64,000 nucleotides of DNA from an uncultured Spirochaetales bacterium (GTDB taxonomy: Bacteria > Spirochaetota > Spirochaetia > Sphaerochaetales > Sphaerochaetaceae), in NCBI GenBank assembly GCA_944392695.1, contig CALXXN010000002.1:124001-188000 (forward strand), read 5' to 3'. Positions 33,318-41,770 of this stretch are shown in pieces; position 1 is the stretch's first letter, and each line of letters begins with the position of its first letter. The notes below the pieces were generated by a model that had not been told where the DNA came from, searched no databases, and saw only the letters and a list, made by a program, of their open reading frames with translations. The position numbers and the translations under genes were made by a program.

Positions 33318-34270
33318 TCCGGATTGTCCCTGTACCATCTGAGCGTATCCGCAAGCCCGATGTCGAAAGGCACCTGGGGTTCCCACTTGAGCCCAGACCT
33401 GAGCTTGGAGGAATCAATCGCATAACGCCTGTCATGTCCAGGACGGTCCCTGACTGGCTGGACCAGGCTGGGCTCACAGCCAAGGGATGCGATGATCCTG
33501 TACACCAGGTCCCTGTTAGACAGGGGGCAGTCGGCACTGACGTTGTAGACCTCACCTGTCAAGCCATGCTGGAGTATCGCAAGCAAGGCCCTGCAATGGT
33601 CATCGACATGGATCCAGTCACGGACATTCAAGCCATCGCCATAAAGCGGCACAGGCCGGTCTGAAAGTGCGTTCATCACCGTCTTGGGGATTAGTTTCTC
33701 AGGGTGCTGCCCAGGGCCATAGTTGTTTGTACAACGGGAGACCACCACATCAGTCCCATAAGTCCTGGCATGGCTCAGCGTGATGAGGTCGGCTGCCGCC
33801 TTTGAAGCGCTGTAAGGGGATGAGGGATGCAAGGGGGCCTCTTCTGTGAAGGGCTCCCCTTCGTCAAGAGGCAGGTCCCCATAGACCTCGTCAGTCGAGA
33901 CCTGGAGGAAGCGGCAGCTTGGACAGGTCCTCCTGAGCACATCCAGCATGATGCTGACACCAAGCACATTGCTGTGCATGAAGGCCATTGAATCGTCAAT
34001 CGAGCGGTCGACATGGCTTTCGGCCGCGAAGTTGACCACGGCATCAGGATGGAAGGAGTCGAAGACGGAAGCGACAGCCGCACTGTCTGCGATGTCGCCC
34101 TTGATGAAGCTGATGGCGCCACTGTCCACCAAGGGCCCGATCCCCTTGAGGTTGCCAGCGTAGCTCAGCTTGTCATAGGCGAGGACCTGCCAGCCAGGGT
34201 GCTCCCTGGCCACCATGCGCGTGAAGGCTGAGCCTATGAAGCCTGCAGCCCCTGTGACGAGGAGCCTCAT
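33293..34270 (-). CDS. rfbB: dTDP-glucose 4,6-dehydratase-type SDR
   Basis: 325 residues of an extended short-chain dehydrogenase. TGAAGFIGSAF binds NAD; STDEVYGDLP and YSASKAAADL hold the catalytic Thr-Asp-Glu and Tyr-x3-Lys; NNYGPGQHPEKLIP is the RfbB substrate loop. It makes dTDP-4-keto-6-deoxyglucose for deoxysugars such as rhamnose. No rfbA, rfbC or rfbD adjoins it. The start at 34270 has GGGAGG upstream and overlaps the stop of the small cysteine-rich gene (ATGA). Confidence 0.9.
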   Translation of the reverse strand: MRLLVTGAAGFIGSAFTRMVAREHPGWQVLAYDKLSYAGNLKGIGPLVDSGAISFIKGDIADSAAVASVFDSFHPDAVVNFAAESHVDRSIDDSMAFMHSNVLGVSIMLDVLRRTCPSCRFLQVSTDEVYGDLPLDEGEPFTEEAPLHPSSPYSASKAAADLITLSHARTYGTDVVVSRCTNNYGPGQHPEKLIPKTVMNALSDRPVPLYGDGLNVRDWIHVDDHCRALLAILQHGLTGEVYNVSADCPLSNRDLVYRIIASLGCEPSLVQPVRDRPGHDRRYAIDSSKLRSGLKWEPQVPFDIGLADTLRWYRDNPDYWPQEAR

Positions 34271-34524
34271 GAACGCCCTCCCCTGTCCTTGCGCGTCACG
34301 CCTGGACGGAAGTCGATCTCCTTCCAAGGCTGGCTGTTGGTGTCAGGGAAGCAGTGCTTCGTGCATACCCTGCAGCTGTGCTTGGAAATATAGCGGGCGC
34401 GGCCGTCCTTCTTCGTGCTCTTGCGGTACAGGACAAAGCCCTGAGGGCAGTAGACCACATCCTCTTCCTCGTCGCGGAGGAAGCAATCCTCCTCCATGGC
34501 CATGGTGCGTTTCATCTCATCCAT
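34267..34524 (-). CDS. Small cysteine-rich protein resembling a transposase zinc domain
   Basis: 85 residues. The pattern CPQGFVLY ... SCRVCTKHCF looks like the zinc-binding insert of IS1182-type DDE transposases (CPxG ... CxxCxxxxxC), but the catalytic domain is absent. It may be a transposase fragment kept as a small gene. In favour of a real gene, it has a TATAGT box six bases before its ATG and its stop overlaps the rfbB start by four bases. Function unknown; possible metal or nucleic acid binding. Confidence 0.5.
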   Translation of the reverse strand: MDEMKRTMAMEEDCFLRDEEEDVVYCPQGFVLYRKSTKKDGRARYISKHSCRVCTKHCFPDTNSQPWKEIDFRPGVTRKDRGGRS

Positions 34525-34542
34525 GGCATGACTATAGCATGT

Positions 34543-34953
34543 TCAGGCCGGGAATATCAGGAACTTGCCCGCGATGTAATTGCAAAGCCCCATGGCGAGG
34601 TTGGAGATGAACTTCCAAAGCCCTGGGTTCCAGTCCATGACATCCACAGCCAGGTACATGATCACGACATCCAAGACCCCGCTCGCCGCCCGGGCGGAGA
34701 AGAATAGGCCAAGCTCCATGAAAATGCCGTGACGCACAACGCCCTCCTTCTTACGGAAGACGATCTGTCGGTTCGTCACGAAGGCGAAGCTGACCGCCAG
34801 GGACCAGGCGATGACCGTCGACGGCACATTCGCCATCCCAAGCCAGCCGTACAGGATGGCATAGGAGCCCATGTTGACCACTGTCGCCAGGAAGCCGAAG
34901 ACACAGTAGGTGAAGAAGTCTGAATACTTCCGGATCAAAGTCCTCAAGCCCAT
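34543..34953 (-). CDS. GtrA-family membrane protein
   Basis: 136 residues with four membrane helices. The GtrA pattern is clear: FGFLATVVNMGSYAILYGWLG, AWSLAVSFAFVTNRQIVF and the ending NYIAGKFLIF. GtrA proteins flip or help to transfer prenyl-phosphate-linked sugars across the inner membrane. It starts right after the stop of the nitroreductase gene with no clear ribosome site, so its translation is probably coupled. Confidence 0.88.
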   Translation of the reverse strand: MGLRTLIRKYSDFFTYCVFGFLATVVNMGSYAILYGWLGMANVPSTVIAWSLAVSFAFVTNRQIVFRKKEGVVRHGIFMELGLFFSARAASGVLDVVIMYLAVDVMDWNPGLWKFISNLAMGLCNYIAGKFLIFPA

Positions 34954-34954
34954 G

Positions 34955-35620
34955 TCAAGCCCAGGTCCAGCTGCTGTCCCGGCTGCCGACCTCGAAGTGG
35001 TATTTCACGATGCCAAGGTCCATCTTGGTGTAGAAGCCACGTCCCGCCACAGCCTTGACGCGTCCATCTTCGTAAGAGATCCTGAACTTCTGCTGGTTCA
35101 TCGCGGTGGGTGCGAGCATCGCCGCCTCCATGCCACGGAGGAACCACTCAGGAGCAGGTCCCTTGACGCTCATCAACTCATCCATGGGCCTGCTCTTGTG
35201 GGCCACGCCATTGTCGACGCCATAGCCCAGCGCGATCACGGCGGCAAGCTTCTCACCCCTGCCCACGGAGAAGGCGGAGGGGACCTTCTTGTAAGTCAAG
35301 CCGACCCAGCAGCTGTTCAAGCCAAGCATCTGGGCCTTGAGAACCAGGCGCTCACCGTAATAGCCACAAAGCTCATCAAGGAGCTCCCCTTTGCGTCCGA
35401 CCAGGGCGATGTAGTCCGACACCCCGCTGAACTTGCCATAACGGGCCATCATGCCACCGAAGGCCCTTGGTTCATTGAGCACGAGCTGGAAATTGAGTCC
35501 TGACTCCTTGTTGCACTCCCCGATCCCGTCCTGCAGCGCCTTGACCACGTCCGCAGGGACCGGATCCTGCTTATAGCGCCTCACGCTGTGACGCTCCCTC
35601 ATCGCTTCATACACATCCAT
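34955..35620 (-). CDS. Nitroreductase-family FMN protein
   Basis: 221 residues. The N-terminal MRERHSVRRY FMN-binding start, a middle GLNSCWVGL loop and a later APTAMNQQKFRI segment fit the nitroreductase fold, in the variant labelled putative TM nitroreductase. It would reduce an unknown substrate with NAD(P)H through FMN. The gene order with gtrA downstream gives no further clue. Confidence 0.82.
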   Translation of the reverse strand: MDVYEAMRERHSVRRYKQDPVPADVVKALQDGIGECNKESGLNFQLVLNEPRAFGGMMARYGKFSGVSDYIALVGRKGELLDELCGYYGERLVLKAQMLGLNSCWVGLTYKKVPSAFSVGRGEKLAAVIALGYGVDNGVAHKSRPMDELMSVKGPAPEWFLRGMEAAMLAPTAMNQQKFRISYEDGRVKAVAGRGFYTKMDLGIVKYHFEVGSRDSSWTWA

Positions 35621-35719
35621 ATATCAGGGTCCTCCTGATGAAACCAGTCTTCCTCCAAAGAAAGGACATCCTGTCTTGATCGTCAAGCGAGGCGGTACAA
35701 CATGGCGGCCAGGTGTTCT

Positions 35720-36310
35720 TCACAATGGCTTCATCATCGGATAGAAGAATTTCACGACCTGGCCCGCCTGGCCACTGGAGAGCAATGTCAGGCTCAGCAT
35801 GGCACAAAGCGCATAGACCAGGGCGAAGAGCAGGCAGGGTGCTATCAAGTCATCACCATGCCTGTCCACGGTGCGTCTTATCCTGGGAAGGATGGCTTCG
35901 CTGAAGAAGAGCCCCAGGAAGGCGAAAAAGAGGCAGTAAAGCAGGTTCACCCTGCCATTGAGGTTGAAGGGCATAGCCGAATAGTCCCAGCTGCGGGTCC
36001 CAAGGAAGGCCTCCTCCAGGACACTCATCACATACTCAAGCAAGGAAAGCGAGATGAATGAGAAGGCGAAGCGTCTCAGCCTCCCCTCCTCACGCAGTGC
36101 GTGGAAGGCACTCAGCATGGCACCAAGCCCGTAGATCGGATTGCACAGTGGGAAGAGGACCAGGCCGCTTGTCCACACAAGCCCACGTCCCCTGATGAAG
36201 GCCCAGGCCGTCTCCCAGGCACCGCCTACGGAACCACCAATGATGAATGAGAGTGCGAGGACCAGGTAAAGCGTCCGTCCCCTTGCAAGTGCACATGTCT
36301 TTGTCTGCAT
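35720..36310 (-). CDS. CmpB-type putative ABC permease (DUF-like membrane protein)
   Basis: 196 residues with about five membrane segments. The motif FPLCNPIYGLGAM and the EEAFLGTRSWDYSAMPFNLNGRVNLLY-type segment match a widespread family annotated as putative ABC transporter permease (CmpB); real function unknown. ATG 36310 is chosen because AGGAGG lies seven bases upstream. No ATPase gene is beside it. Confidence 0.75.
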   Translation of the reverse strand: MQTKTCALARGRTLYLVLALSFIIGGSVGGAWETAWAFIRGRGLVWTSGLVLFPLCNPIYGLGAMLSAFHALREEGRLRRFAFSFISLSLLEYVMSVLEEAFLGTRSWDYSAMPFNLNGRVNLLYCLFFAFLGLFFSEAILPRIRRTVDRHGDDLIAPCLLFALVYALCAMLSLTLLSSGQAGQVVKFFYPMMKPL

Positions 36311-36419
36311 CGCATGCCTCCTGCCCCATCCATGCAGGAAGCATGCCAAGCATATGTTTCAAATAGCTTGCAAGCCTATCAAGGCTTTATTAACCAATTT
36401 ATGTGGTCTGCATCACCAC

Positions 36420-37526
36420 TCAGACATTGAAGCGGAAGTGCATGATGTCACCATCCTGGACGACATAGTCCTTGCCTTCCAGGCGGAGGCGGCCCGCCTC
36501 CTTGACCTTCTGCTCGCTGCCGTAGTGGAAGAGGTCCTCGCAGTTGTAGACCTCGGCGCGGATGAAGCCCTTCTCGAAGTCCGTATGGATCACCCCTGCG
36601 CAACGAGGGGCCTTGTCCCCTGCGTGGAAGGTCCAGGCGCGGTCCTCATCACTACCTGCGGTGAAGAAGGTCCTCAGCCCCAGTGTCGAGTAAGCGGAGC
36701 GGATGAGGTTGTCGAGCCCGCTCTCCTCAAGTCCCGCGGCTTCAAGGAACTCACGCTTCTCCTCAGCTGTATCGAGGGCGGCGATCTCGCTTTCAAGCTT
36801 GCCACAGATCACGACGACCTGGGAGCCATCGCGTGCAGCGATCTCCCTGACGGTCTGGACATAGGCGTTGTCTTCCCCAATCGCGCCTTCATCGACATTG
36901 CAGACATAGATCACAGGCTTCATCGTGATCAGGTGCAGGTCGCTGATCAGCTTGGCCTCATCCTCGTCTGTGACGACGGAACGTGCGCTCCGTCCATCTT
37001 CCAAGGCTTCCTTGAGACGTTCGAGTATGGGCAGCAGGAGGGCGTTCTCCTTCTGGACCTCCTTGTCGACACGTCCCATGCGCGAGGCCTTGTCATAGCG
37101 CTTCGTGACCGTCTCAAGGTCCGCAAGGGCCAGCTCTATGTCGATCGTCTCGATGTCGCCTGCGGGGTCGATGCGGTTGGAGACATGTATGATGTCAGGG
37201 TCGTCGAAACAGCGTACGACATGGGCGATGACACCTACTTCGCGGATCGAGGCAAGGAAGCGGTTGCCAAGGCCCTCGCCCTGGCTCGCGCCCTTGACGA
37301 GTCCTGCGATGTCGACGAATTCGACAGTGGCAGGGATGACCTTGGCTGGTGGGATCAGCTCCACGATCCTGTCCAGCCTCTTGTCTGGTACGCTGACTAT
37401 CCCGATGTTGGGGTCGATTGTGCAGAAAGGATAATTGGCGGCCTCCGCAGGGGCGGAGGTCACAGCCGAGAATATGGTCGACTTGCCAACGTTGGGCAGG
37501 CCGACGATGCCGCAGTTAAGTGCCAT
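36420..37526 (-). CDS. ychF: Obg-like ATPase YchF
   Basis: 368 residues. G1 is GLPNVGKST, G3 region FVDIAGLVKGASQGEGLGN, and the G4 position is NVDE in place of NKxD, the mark of this ATP-preferring subfamily. A coiled-coil insert and C-terminal TGS domain (to HFRFNV) complete it. It binds ribosomes and is linked to stress and translation control. It lies 22 bp downstream of pyrG and may be in the same transcript. Confidence 0.96.
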   Translation of the reverse strand: MALNCGIVGLPNVGKSTIFSAVTSAPAEAANYPFCTIDPNIGIVSVPDKRLDRIVELIPPAKVIPATVEFVDIAGLVKGASQGEGLGNRFLASIREVGVIAHVVRCFDDPDIIHVSNRIDPAGDIETIDIELALADLETVTKRYDKASRMGRVDKEVQKENALLLPILERLKEALEDGRSARSVVTDEDEAKLISDLHLITMKPVIYVCNVDEGAIGEDNAYVQTVREIAARDGSQVVVICGKLESEIAALDTAEEKREFLEAAGLEESGLDNLIRSAYSTLGLRTFFTAGSDEDRAWTFHAGDKAPRCAGVIHTDFEKGFIRAEVYNCEDLFHYGSEQKVKEAGRLRLEGKDYVVQDGDIMHFRFNV

Positions 37527-37548
37527 TGCTAACCTCTAAGGCAGGAGA

Positions 37549-39183
37549 TTACCCCATGGTTGACAGCTTGGCAATCTCCTCATGATGGGCAAGGGCCGCC
37601 TTCATGAAGGCATCAAAGATGGGATGGACCTTGTTTGGACGGCTCTTGAACTCAGGATGGGACTGTACCGCCAGGAAGAATGGATGGCCTGGCAGCTCCA
37701 TCGCCTCCACCAGGTGGCCATCAGGGCTGGTGCCTGAGAAGACAAGGCCGGCCTCCTCAAGCCTGTCCCTGAAGACAGGCGACACCTCATAACGGTGGCG
37801 GTGGCGCTCACTGACCATGGACTGGCCATAAGCCTTCCACAGGAGGCTGTCCTCCTTGACAAGGCAGGGCCAGCTGCCAAGGCGCATCGTGCCACCTTTC
37901 TCAGTGACATCCGCCTGGTCCTCCATCAAGTCGATCACGCACTCCTCCCCCTCCGGGTCGAACTCACGTGAGTTGGCCTTGGCAAGACCTGCGAGATTGC
38001 GGGCTGCCTCGATGACAGCGACCTGCATACCAAGGCAGATCCCGAAGAATGGGATGCCCTCCTGACGTGCGTATGTGACCGCTTGGATCATGCCCTCGAT
38101 TCCACGCGATCCGAAACCTCCTGGGACCAGGAGGCCATCGACACCAGCCAGGGAAGGCCCTGCACCTTCCTCTTCCACCACGCTGCTGTCGATGAAGACA
38201 AGTTCAAGCTGGATGTCATTGGCGCCAGCCGCATGGCCAAGCGCCTCGTTGATTGAAAGATAGGCATCGTGGAGGCGCACATACTTGCCACACAGGGCGA
38301 TCTTGACATGATGCCTGCCAGGCGCAGCGAGCCTGAGGGCGGCCTCCCTCCACTGCCCAAGGTCGGCATCGTGGCATTCCAAGGCGAGACGGGAGACGAC
38401 ATAATCATCAAAGCCACGCTCATGCAGGACTAGGGGGACTGAATAGAGCGAAGGCAGGTCCTCGTTGCCGATCACCGCCTCAGGAGGCACATTGCAGAAG
38501 AGGGCGATCTTGTCCAGGACCTCACGCGAGAGCCTCTTGTCACTACGGGCGATGATGCAGTCAGGCATGATGCCCATGCCCTGCAGCTCATGAACGGAGT
38601 GCTGGGCGGGCTTGGTCTTGTACTCGCCACTGCAGGCGAGCCAGGGGACCAGGACGACATGGATGAACATGCAACGCATAGGACCCAGCTCGCTCCTGAG
38701 CTGGCGTGCTGCCTCCAGGAAAGGCTGGCTTTCCATGTCGCCGATCGTGCCTCCAATCTCAGTGATCAGGACATCGCAGTCCGTATAGGCTCCTAAATCG
38801 CTTATGGACTTCTTGATCTCATCAGTGACGTGGGGGATGATCTGCACGGTGCTGCCCAGGTAGCCACCCTCCCTCTCACGATGGAGGACATTCCAATAAA
38901 CCCTGCCGCTTGTCAGGTTCGACTTGCGGTTCAGGTCCTCATCCATGAACCTCTCGTAATGACCAAGGTCGAGGTCGGTCTCAGCCCCATCCTCTGTGAC
39001 GAAGACCTCTCCATGCTGGTAAGGGCTCATCGTCCCAGGATCGACATTCATATAAGGGTCGAGCTTCTGGGCTGCGACCTTCAAGCCCCGTTCCTTCAAC
39101 AGCCGGCCAAGGGAGGCTGCGGTCACCCCCTTGCCCAGTCCTGATACGACTCCTCCTGTCACGAAGATATGCTTCCTCATCAT
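37549..39183 (-). CDS. pyrG: CTP synthase
   Basis: 544 residues. The synthetase half begins MMRKHIFVTGGVVSGLGKG and the glutaminase half has the nucleophile loop GICLGMQ and the SHPEFKS histidine. It converts UTP, ATP and glutamine to CTP. GGAGGAAGG precedes the ATG by a few bases. The leader contains an intrinsic terminator whose T tract ends two bases before this ribosome site, so the gene is very likely controlled by attenuation. It is divergent from asnB, another glutamine-dependent enzyme. Confidence 0.97.
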   Translation of the reverse strand: MMRKHIFVTGGVVSGLGKGVTAASLGRLLKERGLKVAAQKLDPYMNVDPGTMSPYQHGEVFVTEDGAETDLDLGHYERFMDEDLNRKSNLTSGRVYWNVLHREREGGYLGSTVQIIPHVTDEIKKSISDLGAYTDCDVLITEIGGTIGDMESQPFLEAARQLRSELGPMRCMFIHVVLVPWLACSGEYKTKPAQHSVHELQGMGIMPDCIIARSDKRLSREVLDKIALFCNVPPEAVIGNEDLPSLYSVPLVLHERGFDDYVVSRLALECHDADLGQWREAALRLAAPGRHHVKIALCGKYVRLHDAYLSINEALGHAAGANDIQLELVFIDSSVVEEEGAGPSLAGVDGLLVPGGFGSRGIEGMIQAVTYARQEGIPFFGICLGMQVAVIEAARNLAGLAKANSREFDPEGEECVIDLMEDQADVTEKGGTMRLGSWPCLVKEDSLLWKAYGQSMVSERHRHRYEVSPVFRDRLEEAGLVFSGTSPDGHLVEAMELPGHPFFLAVQSHPEFKSRPNKVHPIFDAFMKAALAHHEEIAKLSTMG

Positions 39184-39195
39184 GTCCTTCCTCCG

Positions 39196-39236
39196 AAAAA
39201 AGGAAAGGACGCCCACCTGATACGGTGGACGTCCTT
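39196..39236 (-). terminator. Attenuator in the pyrG leader
   Basis: On the minus strand AAGGACGTCCACC and GGTGGGCGTCCTT form a 13-bp stem (one T-G pair), loop GTATCA, followed by TCCTTTTTT. The pyrG ribosome site starts two bases later. The GTCCTT of the 3' arm can also pair with AAGGAC in the ribosome site region (39184-39189). Confidence 0.85.
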
Positions 39237-39248
39237 GTCCATGCGGGA

Positions 39249-39278
39249 TGTATAGGACAGATGGCGGGGCGTTGTCAA
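39249..39278 (-). promoter_or_regulatory. pyrG promoter
   Basis: On the minus strand a perfect TTGACA (39278-39273), 18 bases, and TATACA (39254-39249). The -35 box overlaps that of the divergent asnB promoter on the same seven bases. Confidence 0.7.
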
Positions 39279-39300
39279 TCTCAGGACTTCAGACTATCAT
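39272..39300 (+). promoter_or_regulatory. asnB promoter
   Basis: TTGTCA (39272-39277), 17 bases, TATCAT (39295-39300). The transcript would start near 39307 and carry a leader of about 95 bases with a terminator. Confidence 0.65.
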
Positions 39301-39326
39301 CTAGCCATCACAATGGACACAAGGAC

Positions 39327-39380
39327 GAAGGCGTCCGGCAGGGTTGCACATGAGGCAGCCCTCCGGGCGCCTTCCCTTTT
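39327..39380 (+). terminator. Attenuator in the asnB leader
   Basis: GAAGGCG-T-CCGG and CCGG-G-CGCCTTC form a 12-bp stem with one wobble, extended inward by GGGT/GCCC, and followed by CCTTTTA. AAGGAGG for asnB begins nine bases later. Confidence 0.75.
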
Positions 39381-39401
39381 ATCCAGGCAAGGAGGACGGG
39401 G

Positions 39402-40985
39402 ATGTGCACAGTGTTCGCATATGGAGGAAGGAGGCTGGATGAGGCTGGCGTGCTCTCACGCCTTGAGCTCACGCACAGGCGTGGACCTGATGGGCAATGC
39501 GTGACCAGGATGCCAGATGGGGGACTCATGGCCTTCCAGCGGCTCTCGATCATGGGCCTTGATGAAAGTGGCATGCAGCCCTTTTGCTACAAAGACTGGT
39601 ACAGCGTGACCAATGGTGAGCTTTACGGTTTCAGGCGCACGAAGGAGGACTTGATGAGAAGAGGTCATGTCTTCCATTCAGGCAGCGACTGCGAGCTTGT
39701 GCTCCACCTCTACGAGGAAGAAGGTGTGGACATGTTCAAAGTCCTCGACGCGGAGTTCGCCAGCGTGATCTGGGATCCCAGCGCAGGCTTCATCGCCGCC
39801 CGCGACCCCATTGGTATAAGACCACTCTTCTACGGACATGATGCTGATGGGGCGCCCGCCTTCGCAAGCGAGGCAAGGCTGCTGATAGGACTGTGCGATG
39901 ACATCAAGCCCTTCCCTCCTGGCACCTACTACCGTGATGGCGTGTTCACAACCTACTGCGACCTCACCAAGCAGGAGGTACGCCAGGTCAGCGAGGAAGA
40001 AGCGGCAAGGGGTATCAGGACACGGCTGGTCAAGGCGGTGGAGAAACGCCTTGACTCAGATGCGCCACTGGGCTTCCTGCTCTCAGGAGGCCTGGACAGC
40101 TCACTGGTCTGTGCGATCGCCGCGAAACGGCTGTCGAAACCAATCAGGACCTTCGCCATCGGCATGGAGGAGGATGCGATCGATGCACGCTATGCCAGGC
40201 AGGTCGCCTCCTACATACACAGCGAGCATACCGAGGTGCTGATGACGATGGACGAAGTCCTCTCAGCACTCGATGAGGTCATCTGCTGCCTTGCAAGCTA
40301 TGACATCACGACGATCAGGGCAAGCCTAGGGATGTACCTGCTGTGCCGCTACATCAGCCGTGAGACGGATGTGCGTGTCCTCCTCACTGGCGAGGTGTCT
40401 GACGAGCTCTTCGGCTACAAGTACACAGACTACGCACCAAGCCCGGAGGCCTTCCAGGAGGAAAGCATGAAACGCGTCAGGGAGCTGCACTGCTACGACG
40501 TGCTCCGGGCCGACCGCTGCATAGCGGACAACTCGATCGAGGCCCGCGTGCCCTTCGGAGACCTGGACTTCGCCTCCTATGTGCTCTCCCTTGACCCTTC
40601 AATCAAGATGAACCGCCATGGCAAGGGCAAGTGGCTCCTCCGCCAGGCCTTCAAGGACGGTGGCTGGCTGCCGGAGTCCATCCTGATGAGGGAGAAGGCG
40701 GCATTCAGCGATGCGGTGGGTCACAGCATGGTGGACAACATCAAGGCCCATGCGGCGAAACTCTATGAGGGCACCGCCTGGCAGGAGGAATGCCTGAAGT
40801 ACCCTGTGCAAGGACGTCCCTATACTCCAGAGTCCCTGCTCTACAGGACGATCTTCGAACGCCACTATCCTGGGCAGGCTGGCATGATACCAGGCTTCTG
40901 GATGCCGAACAGGTCCTGGGAGGGCTGTGACGTCGACGACCCTTCGGCCAGGGTGCTGGCGAACTACGGGGCAAGCGGATCCTGA
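39402..40985 (+). CDS. asnB: Asparagine synthetase (glutamine-hydrolysing)
   Basis: 527 residues. Cys2 (MCTVFAYGG) is the glutaminase nucleophile; RRGPDG, TNGELYGF and the RDPIGIRPLFYG segment complete the class II amidotransferase. The synthetase half has the PP-loop LLSGGLDSSLV and TGEVSDELFGYKY. It makes asparagine from aspartate, glutamine and ATP. AAGGAGG precedes the ATG, and an intrinsic terminator stands in the leader. It is divergent from pyrG, with shared promoter elements. Confidence 0.94.
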   Translation: MCTVFAYGGRRLDEAGVLSRLELTHRRGPDGQCVTRMPDGGLMAFQRLSIMGLDESGMQPFCYKDWYSVTNGELYGFRRTKEDLMRRGHVFHSGSDCELVLHLYEEEGVDMFKVLDAEFASVIWDPSAGFIAARDPIGIRPLFYGHDADGAPAFASEARLLIGLCDDIKPFPPGTYYRDGVFTTYCDLTKQEVRQVSEEEAARGIRTRLVKAVEKRLDSDAPLGFLLSGGLDSSLVCAIAAKRLSKPIRTFAIGMEEDAIDARYARQVASYIHSEHTEVLMTMDEVLSALDEVICCLASYDITTIRASLGMYLLCRYISRETDVRVLLTGEVSDELFGYKYTDYAPSPEAFQEESMKRVRELHCYDVLRADRCIADNSIEARVPFGDLDFASYVLSLDPSIKMNRHGKGKWLLRQAFKDGGWLPESILMREKAAFSDAVGHSMVDNIKAHAAKLYEGTAWQEECLKYPVQGRPYTPESLLYRTIFERHYPGQAGMIPGFWMPNRSWEGCDVDDPSARVLANYGASGS

Positions 40986-41050
40986 CAAGAGTGCATCTTC
41001 ACCCACTCCCTCCCCTTCGCTATATTTCAGCTGCAAGGAGGAGGGAGTAC

Positions 41051-41770
41051 ATGCTCTCACTACATGACATATATTGGTCGACCCCGGATGGCGTACCCAT
41101 CCTGAAGGGTCTCTCATTAGACGTACCTGATGGTGCGCTCACCGTGGTCACAGGTCCTAATGGCGGTGGCAAGACGACGACGGCCAAGGTCATCGCTGGT
41201 ATCGTGGCCCCTACGTCCGGCACCATCATGCTCGATGGCGTGGATGTGACGGACCTGGATGTCACAGGACGCGCCAGGAAGGGCATAAGCTATTCGTTCC
41301 AGATCCCTGTGCGATTCAAGGGAATCAGGGTCCGTGACCTCATTGAGCTCGGGGCGGGACATGCGCTGGGGGAGGAGGAGCTCTGCTCCACCCTCTCAAA
41401 GGTCGGCCTCTGCCCCAAGGATTACAAGGACAGGGAGGTCGATGCCACGCTCTCTGGAGGAGAAGCCAAGCGCATAGAGATCGCCTCAGTGCTCGCCCGC
41501 CACAGCAGGATCTCGATCTTCGATGAACCTGAGGCTGGCATAGACCTGTGGTCCTTCAATGGCCTCATCGAGGCCTTCGAGGAGATGAAGAAGGAAGGTG
41601 GGACCCAGGTGATCATAAGCCACCAGGAGCGCATGTTCCAGATCGCCGACCATATCATCGTGGTCGAAGATGGACGCGTCGCACGTGAGGGCACAAGGGA
41701 GGAGGTCCTACCCACCCTCTTCTCGTTCAGGCACTGTCCGATGGACGCCAGTGTGGAGGTGAGGCTATGA
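41051..41770 (+). CDS. sufC: SufC-like ABC ATPase (iron-sulfur cluster assembly)
   Basis: 239 residues. Walker A GPNGGGKTT, signature LSGGEAKRIEIAS, Walker B ISIFDEPEAGIDLWSF and H-loop ISHQ are intact. It belongs with SufC-type soluble ABC ATPases, as shown by the SufB-like partner that follows with an ATGA overlap. ATP hydrolysis drives the scaffold. ATG 41051 follows AAGGAGGAGGG. No sufD, sufS, sufU or sufE is adjacent, so this is a minimal two-gene system like the SmsCB type. Confidence 0.88.
   Translation: MLSLHDIYWSTPDGVPILKGLSLDVPDGALTVVTGPNGGGKTTTAKVIAGIVAPTSGTIMLDGVDVTDLDVTGRARKGISYSFQIPVRFKGIRVRDLIELGAGHALGEEELCSTLSKVGLCPKDYKDREVDATLSGGEAKRIEIASVLARHSRISIFDEPEAGIDLWSFNGLIEAFEEMKKEGGTQVIISHQERMFQIADHIIVVEDGRVAREGTREEVLPTLFSFRHCPMDASVEVRL

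Noticed and set aside
34267-34524. Pseudogene call for the cysteine-rich ORF
   Set aside because: The frame is intact with coupled stop/start and a promoter-like box, so it is listed as a CDS with low confidence instead.
36354-37532. 392-codon plus-strand frame
   Set aside because: It mirrors ychF over its whole length and has no recognisable motif or ribosome site.
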